Source of the DNA: Bacillus sp. BP-3
GTDB taxonomy: Bacteria > Bacillota > Bacilli > Bacillales > Bacillaceae_G
Length of the DNA: 64,000 nucleotides
NCBI RefSeq assembly: GCF_028401955.1
Contig: NZ_JAQOTJ010000009.1
Location: forward strand, 65,821 to 129,820
Direction of reading: 5' to 3'
Below the pieces are notes generated by a model. It saw nothing but the letters and a program-made list of their open reading frames with translations. It had not been told where the DNA came from and did not search any database. The stretch's first letter is position 1; every line of letters starts with the position of its first letter. A program made the position numbers and the translations under genes. Of this stretch, positions 55,683 to 63,220 are shown piece after piece.

Positions 55683-55832
55683 AGAATACAACATGCCCCC
55701 CTACTTGCTTTCTCTTTTTGTTTTAAACCTTGCATGTGGCCAAAAAAAAGCCCTGACCGTTTCTATGCATGGCCAGATGCTCTCGTCCCCCTAAAAAGAA
55801 AGAGGGTTTTTATGTCGATCTTTTAATTTGTA
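55683..55832 (+). repeat. element-2 repeat, reference copy
   Basis: AATACAACATGC, CTTGCTTTCTCTTTTTG, TTTTAAACCTTGCATGTGGCC, GCCCTGACCGTTTCTATG, CATGGCCAGATGCTCTCG, CCCCCTAAAAAGAAAGAGGG, TTTTTATGTCGATCTTTTAA. The last ~40 bp are read as the end of the ylnF gene on the other strand. Confidence 0.7.
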
Positions 55833-56432
55833 TTTACCCAAAGAATATAAAAGTGCTTCTCTCTCCTCTATATTGTATACATAAGTAGACTTAAGCACTT
55901 CCTGTAATACAACATTTTGTTTCTTCTTATCTAGTTGTAGCTGCTTCACTTTCATACGTACTTCATATAAAAAATCTAGGTATTCCTTATAGCTATCATC
56001 ATATTTCCCGGCAATTTTATCACGAATTTTTTTCGCAAGTTTTGGGCTTGCCCCTCCAGTAGATACAGCAATGTTCAATTTCCCTCGATGAATAGCTGCT
56101 GGAAAATGCACATTACCACTTTCCGGATTTGTAATTACATTTACTAATTGATTTTGCGCTGCATCATCTGCAACTCTCTCATTTAATAATGGATCGTCCG
56201 TTGCCGCAACAACTAAAAAAGCCCCGATAAGATCGCTTGTTTCATATTCTTTTTGAAACCACCGAATTTTTTGTTCTTCTACTAATTGAATTAAACTTAT
56301 ATCCAATTTTCTACTAATGACAATAATATCAGCTTCTTCTTGTAATAAAGGAGCGATCTTAAATGATGCGACTCGTCCACCACCAATGAAAACAACACGT
56401 TTATTCTTTATTCGCACCGTTAATGGATACAT
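55791..56432 (-). CDS. ylnF: YlnF, precorrin-2 dehydrogenase / siroheme synthase N-terminal domain
   Basis: A 213-residue protein of the Met8/CysG N-terminal type: NAD-binding KNKRVVFIGGGRVASFKIAPLL, FLVVAATDDPLLNERVA and IAVSTGGASPKLAKKIRDKI. It oxidises precorrin-2 to sirohydrochlorin. The C-terminal ~10 residues (KDRHKNPLSF) are encoded by the element-2 repeat, so the natural end was replaced. The ATG at 56432 follows GGGAGA. It is the last gene of the sulfur operon and overlaps sirB. Confidence 0.9.
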   Translation of the reverse strand: MYPLTVRIKNKRVVFIGGGRVASFKIAPLLQEEADIIVISRKLDISLIQLVEEQKIRWFQKEYETSDLIGAFLVVAATDDPLLNERVADDAAQNQLVNVITNPESGNVHFPAAIHRGKLNIAVSTGGASPKLAKKIRDKIAGKYDDSYKEYLDFLYEVRMKVKQLQLDKKKQNVVLQEVLKSTYVYNIEEREALLYSLGKYKLKDRHKNPLSF

Positions 56433-57159
56433 ATACACTCTCCCTTATCATTTCTTTTGTACGTTTAATGAGCATATTTTGAAACACCAGATTTTTACTT
56501 AAATAAGGACATAGCACAATATGAGAATGGTTGTATTTCCGAACCGTTTTTTCAATTCTCTTCATTAACAATCCTGTGAATAAAAGATACGGAAAAATAA
56601 CAATCGGAGCATTTGTTATTTGAACAAGTTCACGCAGCTTCTCTTCAAATTGTGGCTGAGCTGCCGCTAAATAACATACTTCGACCGTTGCTACTTCACC
56701 TGCCTCTTCCAACAATAGCACAATGTCCCTAACATCTCTTAACGTTTCCTCATCACTACTCCCTCTTGCTACAAGTAAAAGAGTAACTCGTTTTCCAATT
56801 CCCTTAATTCCGCTTCCATCTAAAACTGCAGTAACAAGTTCACGAGAAACTCCAAATGGATTTCCATATGAAATAGACACATAAGGAAATTGTTTTTGTA
56901 ACTGTCCTAACACCTCAGGAACATCTTTTTTCACATGAACTGCCGCTAATAAAAAGACAGGAACAATCACAATTTGTGTTGCCCCTTGTTGTACACAAGC
57001 TGTAACTCCCTCTGCAATAGAAGGAGATGCTAATTCTAAAAAGCATAATTCCTGAATAGGAACTGGTATACACTCCATACACGATGTAACAAAAGCAGTC
57101 GCTTCTTCACACGCTTCCTGTAAACGACTGCCATGACAAATATAAAGTACTGCTTTCAT
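56401..57159 (-). CDS. sirB: SirB (YlnE), sirohydrochlorin ferrochelatase
   Basis: A 252-residue CbiX-type chelatase with two repeats: LYICHGSRLQEACEEA (His for metal insertion) and VTLLLVARGSSDEETLRDV. It inserts iron in sirohydrochlorin to make siroheme for the sulfite reductase. The ATG at 57159 follows TGGAG and lies 1 bp after the sumT stop. In B. subtilis the order ylnD-ylnE-ylnF is the same. Confidence 0.9.
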   Translation of the reverse strand: MKAVLYICHGSRLQEACEEATAFVTSCMECIPVPIQELCFLELASPSIAEGVTACVQQGATQIVIVPVFLLAAVHVKKDVPEVLGQLQKQFPYVSISYGNPFGVSRELVTAVLDGSGIKGIGKRVTLLLVARGSSDEETLRDVRDIVLLLEEAGEVATVEVCYLAAAQPQFEEKLRELVQITNAPIVIFPYLLFTGLLMKRIEKTVRKYNHSHIVLCPYLSKNLVFQNMLIKRTKEMIRESVYVSINGANKE

Positions 57160-57160
57160 G

Positions 57161-57937
57161 TTAAAGCACTCCACTAAGTGGATACGAATATTCAAGCGTT
57201 TGTTCAAACCAATGAATTTTCTCGCGAAAGCGTACAACTTCACCAACTACAATCATACTCGGATTTTGAATTCGCTCCTCTTCCGCTATAGATACGATAC
57301 TTCCTAATGTGCCTGTAATTGTACGCTGAGATAATGTTGTTCCCCACTCAATCATCGCTACTGGTGTGTCTTTATTTTTTCCATATTTCAAAAGCTGTTC
57401 ACATATATACGGAAGATTACTTACCCCCATATAAACAGCAAGTGTATCGACGCCCTTCGCTAAGTTTTCCCATTTCACTTCCTCTTTTGCACCTTCTTTA
57501 CGGTGTCCGGTTACAACTGCAAAACTTGCGCTAGATTCGCGGTGTGTGACAGGAATTCCTGCATAAGCAGCTGCTGCAATCCCTGCTGTAATCCCTGGAA
57601 TAATCTCAAACGGAACACCATGTTTCACCAATTCCTCTGCTTCTTCGCCGCCTCTTCCAAATACAAATGGATCCCCGCCTTTTAAACGCGTCACAATCTT
57701 TCCTTTCTTTGCATACTTCACTAAAAAAGCATGAATCGTTTCTTGCTTCATCGTATGGTAGTTCGGAAGTTTCCCGCAGTAAATTAAATCCGCTTCTGGC
57801 TTTGCATAAGAAAGCAATTCTTTATTCACAAGGCGATCATATAAAATGACATCTGCTTGTCGAATACATTTTACGCCTTTCACAGAAATTAACTCTGGAT
57901 CACCAGGTCCTGCACCAACAATGTACACTTTCCCCAT
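57161..57937 (-). CDS. sumT: SumT (YlnD), uroporphyrinogen-III C-methyltransferase
   Basis: A 258-residue SAM-dependent methyltransferase: GKVYIVGAGPGDPELISVKG, VILYDRLV, RLKGGDPFVFGRGGEEAEEL, and GITAGIAAAAYAGIPVTHRE are the classical CobA/SumT signatures. It makes precorrin-2 from uroporphyrinogen III, the first step to siroheme. bcr1 and the DUF3906 gene precede it. Confidence 0.95.
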   Translation of the reverse strand: MGKVYIVGAGPGDPELISVKGVKCIRQADVILYDRLVNKELLSYAKPEADLIYCGKLPNYHTMKQETIHAFLVKYAKKGKIVTRLKGGDPFVFGRGGEEAEELVKHGVPFEIIPGITAGIAAAAYAGIPVTHRESSASFAVVTGHRKEGAKEEVKWENLAKGVDTLAVYMGVSNLPYICEQLLKYGKNKDTPVAMIEWGTTLSQRTITGTLGSIVSIAEEERIQNPSMIVVGEVVRFREKIHWFEQTLEYSYPLSGVL

Positions 57938-57957
57938 ACTTCCCCCTCATTTCTTCT

Positions 57958-58043
57958 ATAATGTAAAACTTCCATCAGCAGAACCTTTTCTATTAATGGA
58001 AGTTGACAATTTTTCTTCTTACTGCTCGTTAATGCGGGATAAA
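57958..58043 (+). repeat. bcr1 repeat, shortened and diverged (86 bp)
   Basis: ATAATGTAAAACTTCCATCAG, a hairpin CTTCCATcag..tAATGGAAG, then TTACTGCTCGTTAATGCGGGATAAA. It lies inside the sulfur operon, antisense to it, and its right end encodes the end of the DUF3906 protein. Confidence 0.75.
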
Positions 58044-58231
58044 ACAAAAGCTGCACCTCTTCGAATCTTCTTTTTCTCGTATAAAGAAATTTCTTTCACT
58101 TCCGGCAAAGGTAAAAAATATTTTTCAAGTTCCACTTCAACGAGACGGAATGCTTGCTCTTCACTTTGCGCAACAACGACTACAGGGACAACACCATTTG
58201 CTAAAACCGCTTCAAAATGATATAAATCCAT
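58019..58231 (-). CDS. DUF3906 protein with bcr1-encoded C-terminus
   Basis: A 70-residue protein (MDLYHFEAVLANGVVPVVVVAQSEEQAFRLVEVELEKYFLP..), small alpha/beta, of family DUF3906. The last residues (LSRINEQ) and the TAA are read from the end of bcr1 (TTTATCCCGCATTAACGAGC). The ATG at 58231 follows AGGAGGGGG; the longer reading lacks a ribosome site. It lies between sulfite reductase and sumT, which suggests a link to sulfite reduction, but nothing more can be said. Confidence 0.75.
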   Translation of the reverse strand: MDLYHFEAVLANGVVPVVVVAQSEEQAFRLVEVELEKYFLPLPEVKEISLYEKKKIRRGAAFVLSRINEQ

Positions 58232-58244
58232 ATTGTTCCCCCTC

Positions 58245-59867
58245 CTACGATGCAATCACTTCTTCTAAAATCGTATCTAATACTACTTGTAGATTCGTTA
58301 CTCCAACACGACTAACAAATTCATAAAACGTTTCACTAGGGAACTTATTTTCCTTAAAATATGTTAAAAATGCAGTAAGAACATCGGGCAAGTCTTCACC
58401 ATCTATTTTTCCCTTTAGCTTTTCATTGTAAGCACCGCCGTGGAGCAGGGTTCCACCTACATAAATTTCAAACGCTTCAACTATCCCCTTTTCTTTCGTT
58501 TTCATTTTGACACCTTGCAAGCCGATATCAGCAATTTGTCTTTGGCCGCAAGAGTTTGGACAGCCGACCATATGAATGCGAACAGGTACATCTAATACAA
58601 GCTGTGCGTCTAAATAATCTGCAATATTACGTAATCTTTCTTTCGTCTCCACTAACGCTAAATTGCAATACTCAATCCCTGTACAAGAAACTGCATAACC
58701 GATAAATGACTTTGGCACTGCAGAAATTGCTTCAAATAATGGTTCTTGCAATAGTTCATCAATATTTTCTTGCAGCACATTCGGAATAATAAAGTTTTGT
58801 GAATTACACGTACGAATTTCACCATTCCCATACTGCTTTGCAATTCTAGCAATCTCATACATTTCTTCTGCATGCAGACGACCAACTGGCACATTAAAAC
58901 CAATATAGTATCGATTATCTTGTTTTTGCTTATGAACACCGTAAAAGTAACCAGCATTCCAACCTTTTAAGGCGCTTTCTCCTCTCTCATATAAAGGTCC
59001 AGTATATTGTAATAGCTGCTCTTTAAATTTTTCTGCTCCCCAATCTGCAACAAGAAATTTTAAGCGGGCAAAGTGGCGCTTTTCACGATAACCAAAATCA
59101 CGGAATATCGTTGCAATCGCAATTGCTACCTCTTTCACTTGCTCCGGTAAAACAAATATATCTAATTCTTCCGCCAAATATGGCCGCGCTGATAAACCGC
59201 CTCCTACTTTTACATGAAAACCAATGATTGTCTCTCCGTTAACTTCTTTCGTTGCAGGTGTAAATGCTATGCAGTTGATCTCAGCATTTGCTGAATTGTA
59301 CACATTTGAACTAATGGACATTTTAAATTTACGAGGCAGATTTGAAAATTCTTCATTGTGTTGAAAATATTCATATACCTCTCGCACAATTTCTTGTGTA
59401 TCAAACAATTCATTTTCGTCAATTCCAGCGAGTGGATTCCCTGTAATATTACGTGTAATATCACCGCATGCACCAGCTGTCGATAAACCTACTTTTTCTA
59501 ATCGCTCGAAAATGTCTGGAATTTTCTCAATTTGTAGCCAATGAAACTGAATCGCTTGACGCGTTGTGATATCAAGTACATCACGTCCGTAATCTTCTGC
59601 AATAGAAGCAAGAGCCTCCACTTGTTCATTTGTTATAATTCCAGATGGAATATTCACACGCATCATAAAATATCCCGCCTCTTTTGGGCGCTGCAAATAT
59701 AGTCCTGCCCACTTAAAAGAATCCCACTCCTCTTTCGGAATAGACGCAAATCCACGTTCAGCATAATATGGAATATCTTTAAAAATTTCTAAACCGTCTT
59801 TTTCTAATTTCTTTTTCTCTGTTATATTTAATTTTTTATTGTTTGCCCACACTTTTTCATAACTCAT
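58245..59867 (-). CDS. ferredoxin-type nitrite/sulfite reductase hemoprotein
   Basis: A 540-residue siroheme enzyme of the NirA/Sir family. The two Cys pairs for the [4Fe-4S]-siroheme site are visible: CTGIEYCNLAL and HMVGCPNSCGQRQIADIG. Other landmarks are TRQAIQFHWLQIEKIPDI and GACGDITRNITGNPLAGID. By context (cysH, sat, cysC and siroheme genes) it reduces sulfite to sulfide. It replaces the NADPH-type CysJI used by B. subtilis. The single-polypeptide type takes electrons from ferredoxin; fer at 4403 is a possible donor. Confidence 0.88.
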   Translation of the reverse strand: MSYEKVWANNKKLNITEKKKLEKDGLEIFKDIPYYAERGFASIPKEEWDSFKWAGLYLQRPKEAGYFMMRVNIPSGIITNEQVEALASIAEDYGRDVLDITTRQAIQFHWLQIEKIPDIFERLEKVGLSTAGACGDITRNITGNPLAGIDENELFDTQEIVREVYEYFQHNEEFSNLPRKFKMSISSNVYNSANAEINCIAFTPATKEVNGETIIGFHVKVGGGLSARPYLAEELDIFVLPEQVKEVAIAIATIFRDFGYREKRHFARLKFLVADWGAEKFKEQLLQYTGPLYERGESALKGWNAGYFYGVHKQKQDNRYYIGFNVPVGRLHAEEMYEIARIAKQYGNGEIRTCNSQNFIIPNVLQENIDELLQEPLFEAISAVPKSFIGYAVSCTGIEYCNLALVETKERLRNIADYLDAQLVLDVPVRIHMVGCPNSCGQRQIADIGLQGVKMKTKEKGIVEAFEIYVGGTLLHGGAYNEKLKGKIDGEDLPDVLTAFLTYFKENKFPSETFYEFVSRVGVTNLQVVLDTILEEVIAS

Positions 59868-59883
59868 CTTGTTCCCTCCCTAG

Positions 59884-60041
59884 ATAAAGTGAAACTTTAC
59901 TCAGTGGTGGTGCTTCATCCCCCACCTATTTTCTTTAGAAAAGCGGAAGCGCTCGTTCAGAATCGCAGGACACTGGAGCTGGAAAACGATCTTCTATTGA
60001 TCTTGAGGTGGGGTCTTACCGCCCACGAATGGCGGGATAAA
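59884..60041 (+). repeat. bcr1 repeat, full length but with altered centre (158 bp)
   Basis: ATAAAGTGAAACTTTACTCAGTGG at its left end and TTGAGGTGGGGTCTTACCGCC..GGCGGGATAAA at its right end. The centre (around 59940-59995, with AGCGGAAGCGCTCG) differs from the consensus. It lies between cysC and the sulfite reductase gene, antisense to them, and encodes the end of CysC. Confidence 0.8.
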
Positions 60042-60626
60042 GCTTCGTTTTTGCAAATAAGCAATAATTTGCTGTGCGCACTCTTCAATCGAATAACGAT
60101 GTGTTTCCACAATAACCTCAGCTTGAATTGGCTCTTCATATGGAGAGTCAATTCCCGTAAACTGCTTAATCTCTCCGCTTCTTGCCTTTTTATACAACCC
60201 TTTTGGATCACGCTTTTCACACTCTGCAATCGGACACTTTACAAATACTTCAACAAACTCATCCTGTTCTAATATGTCACGCACTTGCCTGCGATCTTCT
60301 CGAAATGGTGAAATAAATGCTGTAAGTACAATGCTTCCATTATCAACAAATAGTTTCGCCACTTCACCGATACGCCGAATATTTTCTCTACGCTCCTGCT
60401 CAGAAAACCCTAAATCCTTATTTAAACCGTGACGAATATTATCTCCGTCTAATACATAATTACCGGTATTCTTCTCAAATAATTTGCGAGCTACCGCATT
60501 GGCTACTGTGGACTTCCCAGAAGCTGATAAACCTGTAAACCATAGAACAAAACTATGATTCTTATTTTGTTTTCGGCGTTCTTCTTTTGAAACAGATGCT
60601 GCATGCCAAGTAATATTTGTTCCCAT
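59994..60626 (-). CDS. cysC: CysC, adenylylsulfate kinase, with bcr1-encoded tail
   Basis: A 210-residue APS kinase: P-loop FTGLSASGKSTVANA, DGDNIRHGLNKDLGFSEQERRENIRR, and FVKCPIAECEKRDPKGLYKKAR. It phosphorylates APS to PAPS. The normal domain ends near YLQKRS. The last 15 residues (FIPPFVGGKTPPQDQ) and the stop come from the bcr1 repeat, read antisense. The core is complete, so activity is probably kept. Confidence 0.93.
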   Translation of the reverse strand: MGTNITWHAASVSKEERRKQNKNHSFVLWFTGLSASGKSTVANAVARKLFEKNTGNYVLDGDNIRHGLNKDLGFSEQERRENIRRIGEVAKLFVDNGSIVLTAFISPFREDRRQVRDILEQDEFVEVFVKCPIAECEKRDPKGLYKKARSGEIKQFTGIDSPYEEPIQAEVIVETHRYSIEECAQQIIAYLQKRSFIPPFVGGKTPPQDQ

Positions 60627-60639
60627 CTATTTTCTCCCC

Positions 60640-61776
60640 TTACTTTGTCACAACTTCTTTTTGCAACCCACGTATTAAGACTTCTACTACTTCTTTACGA
60701 CTAAACGTACTTGGTGGTAATTCTCCATTTCGTAAAAGCTCTCTTACCTTTGTGCCTGATAAAATGACATGTGCTTCTTTTCCATGCGGACATGTTTTTG
60801 TTGATGCCATTCCCTCACATTTTGCACAATAAAAACTATGTTCAAAAAAGAGGGGCGTAATCCCTAACTCTTCTACTGTAAAATTGTTAAAAATCTCCTG
60901 TGCTTCATACGTACCGTAATAATTTCCAACACCCGCGTGGTCACGGCCAACAATAAAATGTGTACATCCAAAGTTTTTCCTGACAAGTGCATGAAAAATC
61001 GCTTCACGAGGCCCCGCATATCGCATCGCCGCTGGAAATACCGCTAAGAAGACACGATTTTTTGGATAGTAGTTTTCAAGAAGAACTTCGTAACTTTCCA
61101 TTCGAACATCAGCTGGAATATCATCTGACTTTGTTTCACCAACGAGCGGATTTAAAAACAAACCGTCAACAATTTCAAGAGCCGCTTTTTGAATGTATTC
61201 ATGTGCCCGATGAACTGGATTTCTCGTTTGAAAACCGACGATTGTTTTCCAGCCACGCCGCTGAAACTCCGCTCGTGTTTCACTTGGATCTAAATAATAA
61301 GCAGCAAATTTTTCTTTTTCAATTCGTTTCACAAGCGTAATTGGTCCTCCTACATACACATTAGGACGATCATATAATTTCTTAACACCCGGATGTTCGT
61401 CTTCTACCGTTTTATAGACAAGAAATGCCTCTTTTTCTTTGTTAGACGTGTACATCTCTTCAACTTGAATCACACCATAAGTCACACTATCTTTTACAAG
61501 CCTAACCTCTTCCCCTTCTTGTAATTCTTTCGCTTTTTCTTCTGTTATAGGTAATGTAATTGGAACGCTCCATACCTCTCCATTTGTTAATCTCATTTCC
61601 TCGACTACGGATGTATAATCACTTTCCCCTAAAAAGCCAGTAAGCGGGCTATATCCACCGATAGCAATAAGCTCTAAATCACTTAACGCTACTCCATCTA
61701 ATTCAATTTCCTTTACAATATGTGCGGTTTCATATGTTGTATCAATTCGATTCACTAATGCTTTTCTATCACTCAT
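60640..61776 (-). CDS. sat: sulfate adenylyltransferase (ATP sulfurylase)
   Basis: A 378-residue enzyme. The catalytic [11 protein letters not shown] (with the HxxH-type motif) and [17 protein letters not shown] are present, and so is the zinc site [16 protein letters not shown] near the C-terminus. It makes APS from sulfate and ATP. 13 bp upstream of cysC, 27 bp downstream of cysH. Confidence 0.96.
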   Translation of the reverse strand: MSDRKALVNRIDTTYETAHIVKEIELDGVALSDLELIAIGGYSPLTGFLGESDYTSVVEEMRLTNGEVWSVPITLPITEEKAKELQEGEEVRLVKDSVTYGVIQVEEMYTSNKEKEAFLVYKTVEDEHPGVKKLYDRPNVYVGGPITLVKRIEKEKFAAYYLDPSETRAEFQRRGWKTIVGFQTRNPVHRAHEYIQKAALEIVDGLFLNPLVGETKSDDIPADVRMESYEVLLENYYPKNRVFLAVFPAAMRYAGPREAIFHALVRKNFGCTHFIVGRDHAGVGNYYGTYEAQEIFNNFTVEELGITPLFFEHSFYCAKCEGMASTKTCPHGKEAHVILSGTKVRELLRNGELPPSTFSRKEVVEVLIRGLQKEVVTK

Positions 61777-61803
61777 TCTTTTCTTCTCCTTTTTTATCAG
61801 CCT

Positions 61804-62508
61804 TTATTGATAATGCAGACCACATTCCGTTTTTGTCTTTCCGGCCCACCGTCCATCTCTTAAATCGCTGCCTTCTTGCACCTGCACAGTGCACGTTTCA
61901 CATCCGATGCTCGGATACCCAATATCATGAAGTGGATTGTATGGCAAATTATACTTGTATACGTAACGCCAAACTTCCTTCCAAGTCCAATGAATAAGCG
62001 GACAAATTTTAACAGATTGAAATCGATGATCTTGATTAACGAACTGCGTATTTTTTCTCGTTTCAGACTGTTCTCTTCTCAAACCTGATATCCATGCTTT
62101 CCTACCTGTAAGTACTTCTTCTAACGGCTTAATCTTTCTTAATTGACAACAAAGGTTTGGATTATTTTCCCATAATTTATTACCATGCTCTTTTGCTTGT
62201 TCTCCAAGCGTAAGTTCCGGTTGTTTTTCAATAATATTCAACTTAGGATATCGTTCTCGTACTTTTTTGATTAAGTCGTACGTTTCTTGAAAATGAATAT
62301 TTGTATCTAAAAATACAACATTTGCAGATGGATTTACTTGGTTAATAACATGCAATAAAACCATTCCTTCTATCCCAAAGCTGCATGCATACACAATATC
62401 CTTCCTATAATGTTCATAGGCCCAGCGCACCGCTGCTAAAGCACCTTTCGTTTCATCATCCTCCGGAAATGAAACAAAATGATTTTTCCAAGTTTCATAC
62501 GTTAACAT
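61804..62508 (-). CDS. cysH: CysH, phosphoadenylyl/adenylyl-sulfate reductase
   Basis: A 234-residue reductase. The Fe-S Cys pairs are present ([16 protein letters not shown] and [10 protein letters not shown]), together with the catalytic ECGLH at the end. The cluster marks the type that can reduce APS as well as PAPS. It releases sulfite using thioredoxin. First large gene of the operon, below a SAM riboswitch, yezD and an intervening hairpin. Confidence 0.94.
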   Translation of the reverse strand: MLTYETWKNHFVSFPEDDETKGALAAVRWAYEHYRKDIVYACSFGIEGMVLLHVINQVNPSANVVFLDTNIHFQETYDLIKKVRERYPKLNIIEKQPELTLGEQAKEHGNKLWENNPNLCCQLRKIKPLEEVLTGRKAWISGLRREQSETRKNTQFVNQDHRFQSVKICPLIHWTWKEVWRYVYKYNLPYNPLHDIGYPSIGCETCTVQVQEGSDLRDGRWAGKTKTECGLHYQ

Positions 62509-62535
62509 CGTTCTCCTCCTTCATAAAATTCATAC

Positions 62536-62578
62536 AAAAAGACGGCTTTAATCTAATAAAAATAGATTAAAGCCGCCT
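62536..62578 (-). terminator. terminator/attenuator between yezD and cysH
   Basis: GACGGCTTTAATCTA / TAGATTAAAGCCGCC stem with TTTTTG after it on the minus strand. It would end most yezD transcripts and reduce, but need not abolish, expression of cysH. Confidence 0.8.
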
Positions 62579-62600
62579 CTAGTTTTTCTAGTCAGCATGC

Positions 62601-62744
62601 TTATTTCAAACGTACTTTTTCACTTTTTTCAAGTTGAATCACTTTACCATCTTGCACAACAATTGTAATTGAGCCATATTTCATATCAGCAAGCATCGCT
62701 TGAATCTTACTTGCTACTTCCTCAAATTGTCCGCGCTCCCCCAT
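62601..62744 (-). CDS. yezD: YezD-like DUF2292 protein
   Basis: A 47-residue protein (MGERGQFEEVASKIQAMLAD..) with a helix, then a beta hairpin GSITIVVQDGKVIQLEKSEKVR, of the DUF2292 family. AAAGGAGGGG precedes the ATG by 8 bases. It lies right after the SAM riboswitch and before cysH, as in the sulfur regulons of related Bacillus; its function is unknown. Confidence 0.85.
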   Translation of the reverse strand: MGERGQFEEVASKIQAMLADMKYGSITIVVQDGKVIQLEKSEKVRLK

Positions 62745-62763
62745 GAACAGCCCCTCCTTTTTT

Positions 62764-62796
62764 CATAAAAAAAATCTTTCCCATTTCGAAAAGACT
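62764..62796 (-). terminator. expression-platform terminator of the sulfur operon riboswitch
   Basis: AGTCTTTTC pairs (with two G-U wobbles) with GGAAAGATT; TTTTTTT follows on the minus strand. Confidence 0.65.
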
Positions 62797-62814
62797 GTTC
62801 CGGTAACGTATCTA

Positions 62815-62922
62815 CCTTATCTTCCAAAATGGATTCCATTTTGCTGGAAGTAGCACCTTACTTTTATAAAGTAGGTTGCCGGGCTTCTTTGGGCCAGTTC
62901 CCTCCGCCGCTCTTGATAAGAA
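62815..62922 (-). ncRNA. SAM-I (S-box) riboswitch upstream of yezD-cysH
   Basis: On the minus strand: TTCTTATCAAGAGCGGCGG, AGGGAACTGGCCC, GAAGCCCGGCAACC, AAGGTGCTACTTCCAGC and the closing GATAAG. All core S-box blocks are present. Sulfate assimilation is therefore tied to the SAM level. Confidence 0.97.
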
Positions 62923-63016
62923 TTTAATTATATTTGCATTTTAACACAATTCTGATTTTTTTCAATCCTAGTTTTCCGATAAATTTTATTTTTTTTAAAA
63001 AGAAGGCATTGTTCAC

Positions 63017-63069
63017 CTAACCATCAGTGGGGGATGAAGCCCCCCACGCTGACGGAAGTTTCACTTTAT
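63017..63069 (-). repeat. bcr1 terminal fragment in tandem with a full copy
   Basis: AACCATCAGTGGGGGATGAAG..GTTTCACTTTAT repeats the terminal hairpin of the adjacent full copy and shares its TTTAT border. Confidence 0.75.
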
Positions 63070-63220
63070 CCCGCATTAACGGGCAGTAAGACTCCCACCT
63101 CAAGATTGAAAGAAAAACAAAGAAGATAGGCGGGAGATAACTGCCCGTAAAAGCCCGATTGGTTCAACTAACCATCGGTGGGGGATGAAAAAGCCTCCAC
63201 CGATGGAAGTTTCACTTTAT
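63065..63220 (-). repeat. bcr1 repeat, full length (156 bp)
   Basis: TTTATCCCGCATTAACGGGC, AGTAAGACTCCCACC, GGCGGGAGATAACTGCCCG, AAAGCCCGATTGGTTCAAC and the hairpin CCATCGGTGGGGG..CCTCCACCGATGG before AAGTTTCACTTTAT. It abuts lysA and supplies its stop codon. Confidence 0.9.
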
